A stretch of DNA of 64,000 bases, taken from Opitutia bacterium ISCC 52 (lineage in GTDB: Bacteria > Verrucomicrobiota > Verrucomicrobiia > Opitutales > UBA2995). How positions within the stretch are numbered: the stretch's first letter is position 1; each line of letters begins with the position of its first letter. Shown one piece after another: positions 1 through 8,004 of this stretch. The stretch lies in the NCBI GenBank assembly GCA_014529675.2, contig CP076040.1, positions 3,491,894 to 3,555,893 on the forward strand, in the 5' to 3' direction. Under the pieces are notes generated by a model. That model was not told where the DNA came from. It saw only the letters and a program-made list of their open reading frames with translations, and ran no database searches. Position numbers and translations under genes: made by a program.

Positions 1-1626
1 AACGACAGAAAACTGGACGAATTCCTGAGAGGTAGTTCAAACCACTGGGGCACCATCGGACTCTCAGTGATGGCGACCCAAGCCAGCGCGATCACCTTCC
101 TCTCCACACCCGGCCTCGCTTATGACAGCGGCATGGCGTTTGTGCAGAACTACTTCGGCATGCCTTTGGCTTTGATCCTGATTGCGGTGGTATTTGTCCC
201 CATGTATTACAAGCTGGAACTGCGTTCGGTCTATGAGTTTCTCGAACATCGATTTGATACGAAGACGCGTACGCTGGGTAGTATTATCTTTCTCATTCAA
301 CGTGGCTTTTCTGCAGGCATAACCATTTACGCTCCATCGATCATTCTAACGAGTGTGCTCGGGTGGGACATGAATACGACTGTCATCGGCGTGGGATTAG
401 CCGTCATCATTTACACAGTTACAGGAGGTAATCATGCGGTCAGCCTAACTCACAGATACCAAATGACTGTGATTCTGACGGGGATGGCCATCGCATTTGG
501 AATTGTGGTTTACAAGATCTCCAATCATGCTGGCTTTGTGGAAAACCTGAGTGTAGCCGGAGCGCTCGGACACCTGAACGTGATTGATTTCTCATTCGAT
601 ATCAACAAGCGCTATACACTCTGGTCCGGTCTTTTGGGAGGCTTCTTTCTGTCCCTCTCATACTTCGGGACCGACCAGTCACAGGCACAACGTTATATGT
701 CAGGCCACTCGATACGAGACAGTCGTCTGGGCCTAATGTTTAATGCGCTCCTTAAAGTGCCGATGCAGTTCATGATCCTGCTATTGGGCGTATTAGTGTT
801 CGTATTTTATCAATGGGAAAAACCTCCAGCCACCTTCCTCCCTGCATCCATGACGGAAACGGCCATGGAACAGGATGCCCTGGCCTACCAGAATCTTGAA
901 GATGCATTTACGGAAAACTTCGAGAGTCAGCAATCTGCTTTGACCGACTATGTAAATGCAATGCGATCAGGAGATGAAGTCCTTGCAGCAAGCTCGAAGT
1001 TGGAGGTTCAAACAGCCGGAGCTGAAATCAAGGAAGCTCGCGCCAACCTGAAGGATCACATTGCGACGGTCACCGGACAAGCGAGCATGAAGGAAACGGA
1101 TTATGTGTTCATACATTTTGTGCTCAATGAACTCCCCATCGGCCTCATCGGATTGCTGGTTGCGGTAATACTGAGTGCGGCGATGTCTTCCACGGCTTCC
1201 GAACTGAGTGCACTCTCCACCATCTCTACCGTCGACTTTTACCAGAATCACTTTGTGAAAGACCGCGGCGACCGTCATTACATGAGGGCATCGCGCATCT
1301 TCACCGCCATCTGGGGAGGGCTGGCCATTCTGTTTGCGCTGTTTGCCAGCATGGTAGAAAGCCTGATCGAAGCGGTGAACATTGTAGGGTCCCTATTTTA
1401 TGGCACGGTGCTCGGACTTTTCCTGGCAGCCTTCTTTATCAAGCGCATCGGAGCCCACGCGGCTTTTATTGCCGCCGTTATCGCCCAGATATCCGTTCTC
1501 GTCATCTACTTCACCAACTTCATTGAGATTGGTTACCTGTGGTATAACCTGATTGCTTGCGTCCTGGTGATCGTATTGAGTTTAATCATACAGACATTCT
1601 CTGGTAGCAAGCAAGTTGAAGCCTAA
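1..1626 (+). CDS. Sodium:solute symporter (SSS family), 5'-truncated
   Basis: The reading frame is open from the first base of the window, so the N-terminus lies outside; 541 residues are visible. The sequence is a chain of hydrophobic helices with the look of the sodium:solute symporter family: an early stretch reading TPGLAYDSGMAFVQ, a helix ending YFGTDQSQAQRYMSG (the family's conserved D-Q-xx-QR region), and late AAMSSTASELSALSTIS. Inner-membrane Na+-coupled uptake is the family role; the substrate cannot be read from sequence. Between two membrane helices, at about visible residues 278-382, there is a roughly 100-residue hydrophilic, probably coiled-coil insertion rich in Glu, Gln and Ala. 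The stop codon shares one base with the next ATG (TAATG), so this gene opens, or is part of, the bacillithiol operon. Its link to thiol metabolism is inference from position only. Confidence 0.88.
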   Translation, partial: NDRKLDEFLRGSSNHWGTIGLSVMATQASAITFLSTPGLAYDSGMAFVQNYFGMPLALILIAVVFVPMYYKLELRSVYEFLEHRFDTKTRTLGSIIFLIQRGFSAGITIYAPSIILTSVLGWDMNTTVIGVGLAVIIYTVTGGNHAVSLTHRYQMTVILTGMAIAFGIVVYKISNHAGFVENLSVAGALGHLNVIDFSFDINKRYTLWSGLLGGFFLSLSYFGTDQSQAQRYMSGHSIRDSRLGLMFNALLKVPMQFMILLLGVLVFVFYQWEKPPATFLPASMTETAMEQDALAYQNLEDAFTENFESQQSALTDYVNAMRSGDEVLAASSKLEVQTAGAEIKEARANLKDHIATVTGQASMKETDYVFIHFVLNELPIGLIGLLVAVILSAAMSSTASELSALSTISTVDFYQNHFVKDRGDRHYMRASRIFTAIWGGLAILFALFASMVESLIEAVNIVGSLFYGTVLGLFLAAFFIKRIGAHAAFIAAVIAQISVLVIYFTNFIEIGYLWYNLIACVLVIVLSLIIQTFSGSKQVEA

Positions 1627-2405
1627 TGAGCGAACCCGTCATATGCTTCGGGCAGCAGCCCTGCGGTATTTTTCCGAATCGTTTTGTGTTTTCGAAAATT
1701 AGGACCGCTCGACGACTGCAGTCCGAGATCGGCGGAAAGATTATTTTTTTCCTCCACGACAGTGACCACGATCATCGGGAGACATGCTCGAAACTTACCA
1801 ATCGGCATACCAATAAAATTGAGCGCGTTAATTTCGAAGTCCTCAACAAGACCCAGAAACTTTACTCCCCGCTTTATTGCAAGACCATCAAACCAGAGTG
1901 GAAGGAAAAAACCCGGCGTTGTCTTCCCAACCTGGTAGGTCCGGAATGCGTCGACGTATTTTCCGATGTCGAGTCGGACAATGTCACTGAGTTTTGCATC
2001 GAGATGTATCGAGGCATGGGACTGATGGATGGCATTGAACTTGTTCGATCGAGCGACCCCGAACTAAGGAAGCAAGCGATCGACGTAGACGACCACTTTG
2101 CGGATGTTCCGTATGAAGGCGAAACCGTCCGAGCACGGTTCAAGGATGGAGGCTACTATCTATACAAAGGAGGCAGTAACTACTTTGAGGTACCAGTGGA
2201 TGGGATTGAGAAATCACAAATCAGCCCCACAAGGGATACTCGCCTGCTCTGGATGCAATCGATTGTCCATTGCACGCACTACGTAACGGGTGCCGGTGAG
2301 ACCCAATACCTGAATACAGAGGAAGCGCCTGAAATAGAGTTCGTAAAGCGAGACGATATTGATAGATCTGGAGAAGCTTATACAGATATAGATCATGAAT
2401 GGTAA
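1626..2405 (+). CDS. Short BshC-like protein (putative bacillithiol cysteine-adding enzyme)
   Basis: This 259-aa protein lies between the symporter and bshB1, overlapping them by 1 and 11 bases. I compare it from memory with BshC, the last enzyme of bacillithiol synthesis, which joins cysteine to glucosaminyl-malate and is normally about 530-540 aa. The landmarks occur in the same order: GQQPCG at residues 9-14 (BshC GQQxGL), a K..TA..L helix, FFLHDSDHD at 41-49 (BshC FW.A.EDHD), RSSDPELRK at 141-149 (BshC NSGDPxxK), SPTRDTR at 200-206 (BshC TRPLMQ region) and VTGAGETQY at 220-228 (BshC IAGPGEINY). About half of the usual length is missing, mainly from the N-terminal lead and the C-terminal coiled coil. 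The operon context (BshB1 and BshA follow) fits a BshC role. No signal peptide is seen, so it should be cytosolic. The catalytic role is inference; homology to the core is fairly clear. Confidence 0.7.
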   Translation: MSEPVICFGQQPCGIFPNRFVFSKIRTARRLQSEIGGKIIFFLHDSDHDHRETCSKLTNRHTNKIERVNFEVLNKTQKLYSPLYCKTIKPEWKEKTRRCLPNLVGPECVDVFSDVESDNVTEFCIEMYRGMGLMDGIELVRSSDPELRKQAIDVDDHFADVPYEGETVRARFKDGGYYLYKGGSNYFEVPVDGIEKSQISPTRDTRLLWMQSIVHCTHYVTGAGETQYLNTEEAPEIEFVKRDDIDRSGEAYTDIDHEW

Positions 2406-3108
2406 ACGTATTGTGGCAGTTGGGGCCCACCCGGATGACATTGAATTTGGCTGTGGTGCCTTTCTATTGGATGCGGTCGACAAAGGAGCTCTGGTAACTC
2501 TGGTTGTCTTGTCCAAAGGAGAAGCAGGGACTCAAGGAGACGGATCGACAAGAGAAGTAGAGGCACAATACGCAGCCACCTTACTGGGAGCGACTTTGCA
2601 TTTTGTGAAAGCCGGAGGAGACACAGGTATCAGAGTCAACTTAGAGGCTACTTTAACCTTAGCCAAAGAGATCCGAAGACTTCAGCCAGACATCCTTCTT
2701 GCGCCAACCGGTCACTTGAACCAGCACCCGGATCATCGAGAGGCCCATCTGTTAGTCCGTGATGCTCACCGCCTGGCTCGATATGGGAAAACCCCGGGCT
2801 TGGAAGATCAGTCACCTCACACCGCCCAACTGCTTTTGTTTTATGAAATTTCCAGCGGAGGTAATGATGGTGATGGACTCAACTCGATCCTGGTGGATGT
2901 ATCCAGCCATGTAGAACGATGGAAGGAATTGATGGAGTGCCACGCGAGCCAAGTGAAAAACATGGATTACATCGACCTTCAGCTCTCGAGGGCTCGCGTC
3001 TATGGAATTCAAGTGGGTGTTCACTCGGCACAACGATTGTTTTCGGAAAGTCCTTTGCTTGCCAGTTCGTCAGAAGATTTGAGCAACTTTAAGAGTCAAA
3101 GATTCTAG
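2395..3108 (+). CDS. bshB1: Bacillithiol biosynthesis deacetylase BshB1 (PIG-L family)
   Basis: 237 aa, the usual length of BshB1. It is a zinc-dependent N-deacetylase of the PIG-L/LmbE family that removes acetate from GlcNAc-malate to give GlcN-malate, in the cytosol. The metal site is visible: AHPDD at residues 11-15 (His12, Asp14, Asp15) and HPDHR at 111-115 (His111, Asp113, His114). The stretch GEAGTQGDGSTREVEA, followed by A..LLGA, is typical of the BshB1 subgroup. The start overlaps the preceding gene by 11 bases, and bshA begins 6 bases after the stop, so the three bsh genes are probably translated together. A less specific PIG-L deacetylase is the alternative, but the partner genes make BshB1 the better call. 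Confidence 0.9.
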   Translation: MNGKRIVAVGAHPDDIEFGCGAFLLDAVDKGALVTLVVLSKGEAGTQGDGSTREVEAQYAATLLGATLHFVKAGGDTGIRVNLEATLTLAKEIRRLQPDILLAPTGHLNQHPDHREAHLLVRDAHRLARYGKTPGLEDQSPHTAQLLLFYEISSGGNDGDGLNSILVDVSSHVERWKELMECHASQVKNMDYIDLQLSRARVYGIQVGVHSAQRLFSESPLLASSSEDLSNFKSQRF

Positions 3109-3114
3109 GAACCG

Positions 3115-4242
3115 ATGCCAGAATCCCTCAACATCGCGCTCCTGTGTCATCCTACCATCGGTGGTAGTGGCATTCTCGCGACTGAGCTCGGTCACAAACT
3201 GGCGGAATGGGGACACCAGGTTTACGTGGTATCTGAGCGTCCACCTCATCGTTTGAAAAACGATCGTCCAGGAATCCACTTCTGTGAATCGACACCGGTT
3301 GAATTTCCTCTTTTCACCAGCCCAGATCACACCCTGCCCTTGGCCACCCGTATTGCTGAGGTTTGCAGAAATCATAAGATCGATGTAGTGCATGCACACT
3401 ATGCAATCCCACACACAGCAGCAGCCTGGATAGCAAAGGAATTGATTGGCGAAGCCGCACCCCCAATCATCACAACCTTGCATGGCACGGACATTGTTTA
3501 TCTGGGAGCAATGCCGGAGTATCGGTCCCTGCTTCAACACGTCCTTGAAGCTTCAGATCTGGTCACTTGCGTTTCCAATAATCTCAAAGAGCGTACTCTG
3601 GACCTGTTTGAGCTGAAGCAGGACATCGAAGTCATTCCGAATTTCTATGAGCCCAGACCGGTGACGGATACACGAGAGAACATTCGAGCATCACTGGGTG
3701 TGGGAGATGAACCACTTGCTCTCCACGCATCGAATCTAAGAACCATTAAGCGCATAGACTTGCTGCTGGATGCAGTGAAGGTGGCGATTGCCAAAGCAAC
3801 TTTCAAGATGGTCATTCTGGCAGGTGCTGATCCCGCAAAAGTTAAACAACTCATCGCGGATCGGGAATTACAAGATCATGTAATCGTAGCCGATGATGTA
3901 TTTGACATAGACAACTACTACGCCGCTGCAGACTTCACTGTTTACTCCTCGGAGTATGAAAGCTTCTGCCTGGGCATATTGGAAGGCATGCGCTATGGGT
4001 TACCCAGCGCCTCGTTTGATGTGGGTGGAATTCCAGAAGTTGTGAAGGATCCTTCAACGGGATTCATGGCACCCTTTGGGGACTCAGAAAAACTTGGGCA
4101 CGCGATTGCCACGCTAGCTGACAATCCCGAGCTAAGAAAACAAATGGGATCCGCGGCGCAAGACCGAGCCATAACTTCTTTTTCGGCCGATGCCGTCGTC
4201 AAATCTTACCTGGAAGCTTACCACCAGGTCATGAAGCATTAA
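3115..4242 (+). CDS. bshA: BshA, N-acetyl-alpha-D-glucosaminyl L-malate synthase
   Basis: 375 aa, normal for BshA. It is a GT4 family, GT-B fold glycosyltransferase that moves GlcNAc from UDP-GlcNAc to L-malate, the first step of bacillithiol synthesis. The N-terminal loop HPTIGGSGILATELG (residues 12-26), the stretch HAHYAIPHTAAA (about 93-104) and TTLHGTDIVYLG (120-131) match the BshA pattern closely. The C-terminal half carries the GT4 E-x7-E nucleotide-sugar motif in the stretch SSEYESFCLGILEGMRYGLP. It begins 6 bases after bshB1. The next gene starts about 10-64 bases downstream, depending on its start, and looks unrelated. Confidence 0.93.
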   Translation: MPESLNIALLCHPTIGGSGILATELGHKLAEWGHQVYVVSERPPHRLKNDRPGIHFCESTPVEFPLFTSPDHTLPLATRIAEVCRNHKIDVVHAHYAIPHTAAAWIAKELIGEAAPPIITTLHGTDIVYLGAMPEYRSLLQHVLEASDLVTCVSNNLKERTLDLFELKQDIEVIPNFYEPRPVTDTRENIRASLGVGDEPLALHASNLRTIKRIDLLLDAVKVAIAKATFKMVILAGADPAKVKQLIADRELQDHVIVADDVFDIDNYYAAADFTVYSSEYESFCLGILEGMRYGLPSASFDVGGIPEVVKDPSTGFMAPFGDSEKLGHAIATLADNPELRKQMGSAAQDRAITSFSADAVVKSYLEAYHQVMKH

Positions 4243-4251
4243 TAACTATTC

Positions 4252-4887
4252 ATGATTCGGAAGCACACTTGCCACCAACGTATCATGTCACCATTATTCA
4301 AAATTATGAAAGCACTATTACCCCTAACTCTAATTACCCTCCTAAGCACTTTAGTTTCTTATGCTGAAACCAAAGTTCCATCCGTATACTGGCAGATCAC
4401 AACCGCGGTTTTAGCGGCACAAGAATCCGATCGAGAGAACGCAACTGTAATGGGTTACCGTAGCGATGGCACTCTCGCTGTGCTTCGCGAAGGCAGCAAT
4501 GACCTGATTTGCCTGGCTGACGATCCAAAGAAAAAGAACTTCAGCGTAGCCTGCTACCACAAAAGCCTGGAACCCTTCATGGCTCGTGCCAGAGCACTTC
4601 GCAAAGAAGGCAAATCTGAAAAAGAAATTTTTGATATTCGGGAGGAAGAGATAAAAGCCGGAAAACTTGAAATGCCTGAGCGAGCCCTGCTGGCTATTCT
4701 AACAGGAAAGGTAAATGAGGAGACCCAGGAAATTGAAAACAAGTTTCTGCGCTGGGTGTTTTATATCCCTTTTGCTACCCCAGAAAGCACTGGGCTTCCA
4801 CTGGCGCCCCAAATTCCAGGTGGCCCGTGGATCATGAATCCTGGCACCCATAGAGCTCACATTATGATCACGCCTCCAAAAAATTAA
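4252..4887 (+). CDS. Exported protein of unknown function
   Basis: The frame allows starts at 4252, 4285 and 4306. The ATG at 4306 gives the cleanest signal peptide: MKALLPLTLITLLSTLVSYA, with cleavage before ETK, leaving a mature protein of about 170 aa. The mature part is mixed polar with a Lys/Glu-rich helix in the middle (residues about 105-135 of the long form) and a Pro/Gly-rich end reading PQIPGGPWIMNPGTHRAHIMITPP. I do not recognise a family with certainty. The end resembles small exported proteins that may bind ligands, but no catalytic motif is evident. It sits between bshA and a DUF2911 gene on the same strand, 45 bases before the latter, so the two may be co-transcribed. Confidence 0.75.
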   Translation: MIRKHTCHQRIMSPLFKIMKALLPLTLITLLSTLVSYAETKVPSVYWQITTAVLAAQESDRENATVMGYRSDGTLAVLREGSNDLICLADDPKKKNFSVACYHKSLEPFMARARALRKEGKSEKEIFDIREEEIKAGKLEMPERALLAILTGKVNEETQEIENKFLRWVFYIPFATPESTGLPLAPQIPGGPWIMNPGTHRAHIMITPPKN

Positions 4888-4931
4888 TTTAAAGCCATTT
4901 CAACCTCAAACAATCATCACATACATCATCT

Positions 4932-5477
4932 ATGAAATCACTTATCAGAATCAGTGCCGTTGCTCTGGCTATATTATTGGCCACGAGCTCTTTCAGCTTC
5001 GCTCAAAAACGTGGAAACGGAAAGGCACGCCCAAGCCCCAATGCTGAAGTCAGTCAAACCATTGGAACTACCGTTATATCCATTACCTATGGCCGCCCGG
5101 GACTCAAAGGACGTAAAATCGAAGACATGGTTCCCGATGGAAAGGTCTGGCGGACCGGAGCCAACGAATCGACAGTCATTACTCTATCTGACGATATAAT
5201 GATTGGGGATGCATCTGTGAAGGCGGGTACTTACTCCATGTATACAAAACCAAACGCCGATGACAAAACTATGGATATTATAATCAATTCCAAGTTGTCG
5301 TGGGGAACTCAATACGACGAATCTAAAGATGTCGTCCGAGCAACAGCTAAGCTAACAAGAGAGAATCATCCTAATGAATGGTTCGCTATTTACTTTACTA
5401 ATCTAAGTAATAACTCAGCGGACATGAAGCTTCACTGGGGTGATGCCATCGCGGTTATCCCAATCAGCGCAAAGTAA
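4932..5477 (+). CDS. DUF2911 domain protein, exported
   Basis: 181 aa with a signal peptide (MKSLIRISAVALAILLATSS, cleavage near FAQ). The mature part is a DUF2911 domain: the signature TVISITYGRPGLKGRKI, then VPDGKVWRTGANESTVI, GTYSMYTKP and a C-terminal LHWG stretch are as expected for this family, which is common in Bacteroidetes and Verrucomicrobia. The domain's function is not known. The protein should be periplasmic. A rho-independent terminator lies just after the stop (5501-5532). Confidence 0.88.
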   Translation: MKSLIRISAVALAILLATSSFSFAQKRGNGKARPSPNAEVSQTIGTTVISITYGRPGLKGRKIEDMVPDGKVWRTGANESTVITLSDDIMIGDASVKAGTYSMYTKPNADDKTMDIIINSKLSWGTQYDESKDVVRATAKLTRENHPNEWFAIYFTNLSNNSADMKLHWGDAIAVIPISAK

Positions 5478-5500
5478 ATTGATCGATATCAAAATTCTCC

Positions 5501-5532
5501 AAAGAGGCAGTCATTCGGCTGTCTCTTTTTTT
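5501..5532 (+). terminator. Rho-independent terminator after the DUF2911 gene
   Basis: The arms AAAGAGGCAG (5501-5510) and CTGTCTCTTT (5519-5528) pair over ten positions with one G-U, around an 8-base loop, followed by a T run to 5532. It overlaps the last codons of the convergent minus-strand gene that ends at 5511. The A-rich left flank means it could also stop transcription from that side. Confidence 0.85.
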
Positions 5533-7100
5533 GTGATCGTGCGCTTAAAAAATCTAATGGCCTCACGGGAATATTTTTCAGACTCCCACTGAAACTCCTG
5601 GCTGTTTCTTCCTCCATGTGGAGTACGTGGCCAAGAAGTCTCTACCTCATAACCCAAGCCTTTTAGGCTATCAGCGAAAGATCGCGCTATATCCCACCGA
5701 GTATCCAAGGAACCACACATGACAAGGAAAGGAACATTCTTCGATCCATCCACAGCCTTCAAGCCGGCAGCGCTGCCCACACGTTGGTTGAACATACCAT
5801 GCAGACGCTCCGGAACCTGACTAAGGTCTTCGGTTTCTTGAAGATAAGTTTCTGGGTCTGCGACTTCTCCAATTGCTTCGATTAGTAGATGGCCATCGGG
5901 TGTAGTCCAAGTGCCCGATGCACAGGGAGCGGCAGCTAAGACGCCTTCCGGATTTCTAAGCGCATAACGATGTGAAAATTGGCCACCTCGAGAGTAGCCA
6001 GTGATGAGAATCTTTTCTTCAAGATCATATTTCGAACGGACATCCTTGAGCACAGCTTCAAGGAACGGACCTTCCCCAAGATCGGGGAATCGGCTCGCCT
6101 GAAAATCTTCATTGGAAAAGCTCGGAGAAATGACAATAGCCTCGAGACCTTGGCGATTGGCTTCCTGACGTGCAGCCTTGGCGAGGAAGTGAGTCCTGCC
6201 ATTCCCATTGCCTCCGTGCACAGTTACTAGGGGCCAATAGGACTTCCGAGGATCGAAATCCATGGGCAAGCGGACAAAGTACTCTCGCTTCGATCCATCA
6301 TAATCCAAGGTCATGCGAATGGGATCCTCACCGTTTGCTTGGTTGAGCAATTCGATCATCTCATCGGCCCGGTCGAGATTCACCATACCAGCGGCGGAAT
6401 CGAGAATCCTCTGGTAGTTAGTTTCCGCACCTTCTTGTAACGCATGCGCCATGAGCTTGAGGTTGTTTTCCCTGCAAAAGGCAATAAAGGCGGGAGTCAG
6501 ATGCTCGAGTCGGTATTCGATCAATTGAGGATTAAAGTCCAATACTCGTTCTAAACCAGCCACATCAACCGCATTCATTTTTAGAGGAATGACAGGATCC
6601 AGGCTTCGCAGCTCTCTAGCCTTCTCATCATTGGAGAACCAAAAGAAGCAGTCGTCCTCATAACCAAGCTCATAAATCAGTTTTAGCAGCTCTCGCAGAT
6701 CAGCGCCCTTCACATCAAAATAGATTTTGATCCTGCCACTGAAGCTCTTTAGAAAGGCATCCAGACGAGGGACTTTCTCACCAGAGAATTCAGAACTGAA
6801 CCAACTTCCAGCATCAAGGGAGTCGATATAGGATGAATCCCGCTCCACAACCGGACCCGTACCATTGGTTGTCCGATCGAGTGTCTTATCGTGAATGACA
6901 TACATCACTCCATCCTGACTGGTTCGAACGTCTACCTCGACATAGTCAACGCGTAGCTGAACACACTTCTGCGCGGCGGCGAAGGTATTCTCAGGAGCCA
7001 AGTGGTTAGCACCTCGATGGGCTACAATCTCCAGTTCTCTACTAAATGAACCAGCTGTGAAAGCCAGAAGACATAAACCGATCAGCGTAATCTTTCTCAT
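5511..7100 (-). CDS. Glycerophosphodiester phosphodiesterase-esterase fusion, exported
   Basis: 529 aa with a signal peptide (residues 1-20). Residues about 23-255 form a GDPD TIM barrel: the motifs HRG at 28-30, PENT at 36-39, EVDVR at 55-59 and HD at 70-71 supply the catalytic His pair and the metal acidic residues. This domain hydrolyses glycerophosphodiesters to glycerol-3-phosphate plus an alcohol. Residues about 262-525 form an alpha/beta-hydrolase domain like polyhydroxybutyrate-depolymerase-type esterases: oxyanion HGG at 295-297, nucleophile elbow GYSRGG with Ser370, then an Asp in CGSLDTRWD and a His in TPHGG. GDPDs are usually about 250-300 aa, so this is a genuine two-domain fusion with no frame break. 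The start overlaps the end of the upstream hydrolase by 4 bases (7097-7100), so the two are coupled. Periplasmic breakdown of phospholipid- or ester-linked products is inferred. Confidence 0.85.
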   Translation of the reverse strand: MRKITLIGLCLLAFTAGSFSRELEIVAHRGANHLAPENTFAAAQKCVQLRVDYVEVDVRTSQDGVMYVIHDKTLDRTTNGTGPVVERDSSYIDSLDAGSWFSSEFSGEKVPRLDAFLKSFSGRIKIYFDVKGADLRELLKLIYELGYEDDCFFWFSNDEKARELRSLDPVIPLKMNAVDVAGLERVLDFNPQLIEYRLEHLTPAFIAFCRENNLKLMAHALQEGAETNYQRILDSAAGMVNLDRADEMIELLNQANGEDPIRMTLDYDGSKREYFVRLPMDFDPRKSYWPLVTVHGGNGNGRTHFLAKAARQEANRQGLEAIVISPSFSNEDFQASRFPDLGEGPFLEAVLKDVRSKYDLEEKILITGYSRGGQFSHRYALRNPEGVLAAAPCASGTWTTPDGHLLIEAIGEVADPETYLQETEDLSQVPERLHGMFNQRVGSAAGLKAVDGSKNVPFLVMCGSLDTRWDIARSFADSLKGLGYEVETSWPRTPHGGRNSQEFQWESEKYSREAIRFFKRTITKKETAE

Positions 7101-7975
7101 AATGTTTCCTTAAAGAATTCTACCATGGAAGCCATCGATTGTTCTCCACGTCCTTTGAACCCATGGCCCCCTTCCTTGTAGTAAATCTGAGATACATCCG
7201 CGCCGACCTCTTTCATTGCTTCGAAAAGGAGCTCAGATTGAAGCCAGGGAACGGTAGCGTCGTCTTCACAATGAATAAGCAAGATGGGTGGATCCTCTTT
7301 ATCCACATGTGTGATTACGGATGCATGGATCCAATCTTTGCCATCCGGTGAAAAAGAAGGCCCTACCCACTTTCCATTCGAGATCACCTTAGTCTCCACA
7401 TTGGGTTGCAGCGCGATCTGCTTCTCATCGGTAAAACGGCTCACAAAATCAAAGACACCAGCATAGGCAACGGCCGCTTGAATACGACTGGAGTAATCAG
7501 GATGCCCACCCTCACCTTCGAACGATTCCATACCACCGGTCACCGCCAAAAGTCCGGCCAGGGTTCCTCCCGCCGAACGTCCCATGGCACCTATGCGCTC
7601 GGGATCTATGGAATATTGTTCAGCTATTTTGCGAACAAACCTGACCGCAGCCTTCGTGTCTGCAACTGTATCCTTGTACTGATGATTGGGTCGTCCACGA
7701 TAAGCTATGAGCGCAGCCGCCAAACCCTGTTCAGCCAAATATTCAGCAAAGGGTCGAAACTTCTGCCCATCCTGGGCGTTGAAGCCTCCGCCCTGTATCA
7801 CCAGGATACAAGGGACGGGTTCACTCGCTGTTTCCGGAACGAACAAATCAAGCGTAATCCCGCCACTTACTTCTGAATAAACGAGGCCCTTGTGAACGGC
7901 AAACGGTGCCTCCTCGGCGACCAATCCAAGGCCCCCAAGAAAAAGTGAGATAATGATAGGGATCACGAATTTCAT
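7097..7975 (-). CDS. Exported alpha/beta hydrolase (BD-FAE/esterase-lipase type)
   Basis: 292 aa with a signal peptide (MKFVIPIIISLFLGGLGLVA). The alpha/beta-hydrolase fold of the esterase/lipase group is shown by the oxyanion stretch IQGGGF (60-65), the nucleophile elbow GRSAGG with Ser134, and the His in YKEGGHGF near the C-terminus. Family members are carboxylesterases, often acting on acetyl or feruloyl groups of glycans; the true substrate cannot be read. The stop overlaps the start of the GDPD-esterase fusion by 4 bases, so both are likely made from one mRNA and act together in the periplasm. Confidence 0.85.
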   Translation of the reverse strand: MKFVIPIIISLFLGGLGLVAEEAPFAVHKGLVYSEVSGGITLDLFVPETASEPVPCILVIQGGGFNAQDGQKFRPFAEYLAEQGLAAALIAYRGRPNHQYKDTVADTKAAVRFVRKIAEQYSIDPERIGAMGRSAGGTLAGLLAVTGGMESFEGEGGHPDYSSRIQAAVAYAGVFDFVSRFTDEKQIALQPNVETKVISNGKWVGPSFSPDGKDWIHASVITHVDKEDPPILLIHCEDDATVPWLQSELLFEAMKEVGADVSQIYYKEGGHGFKGRGEQSMASMVEFFKETL

Positions 7976-8004
7976 GTGAAGATGAGGCGACCGTCGAATT
8001 TCAG

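Noticed and set aside
3070-3540. 156-codon minus-strand ORF at the bshB1-bshA boundary
   Set aside because: It overlaps two well-supported genes and has no recognisable features.
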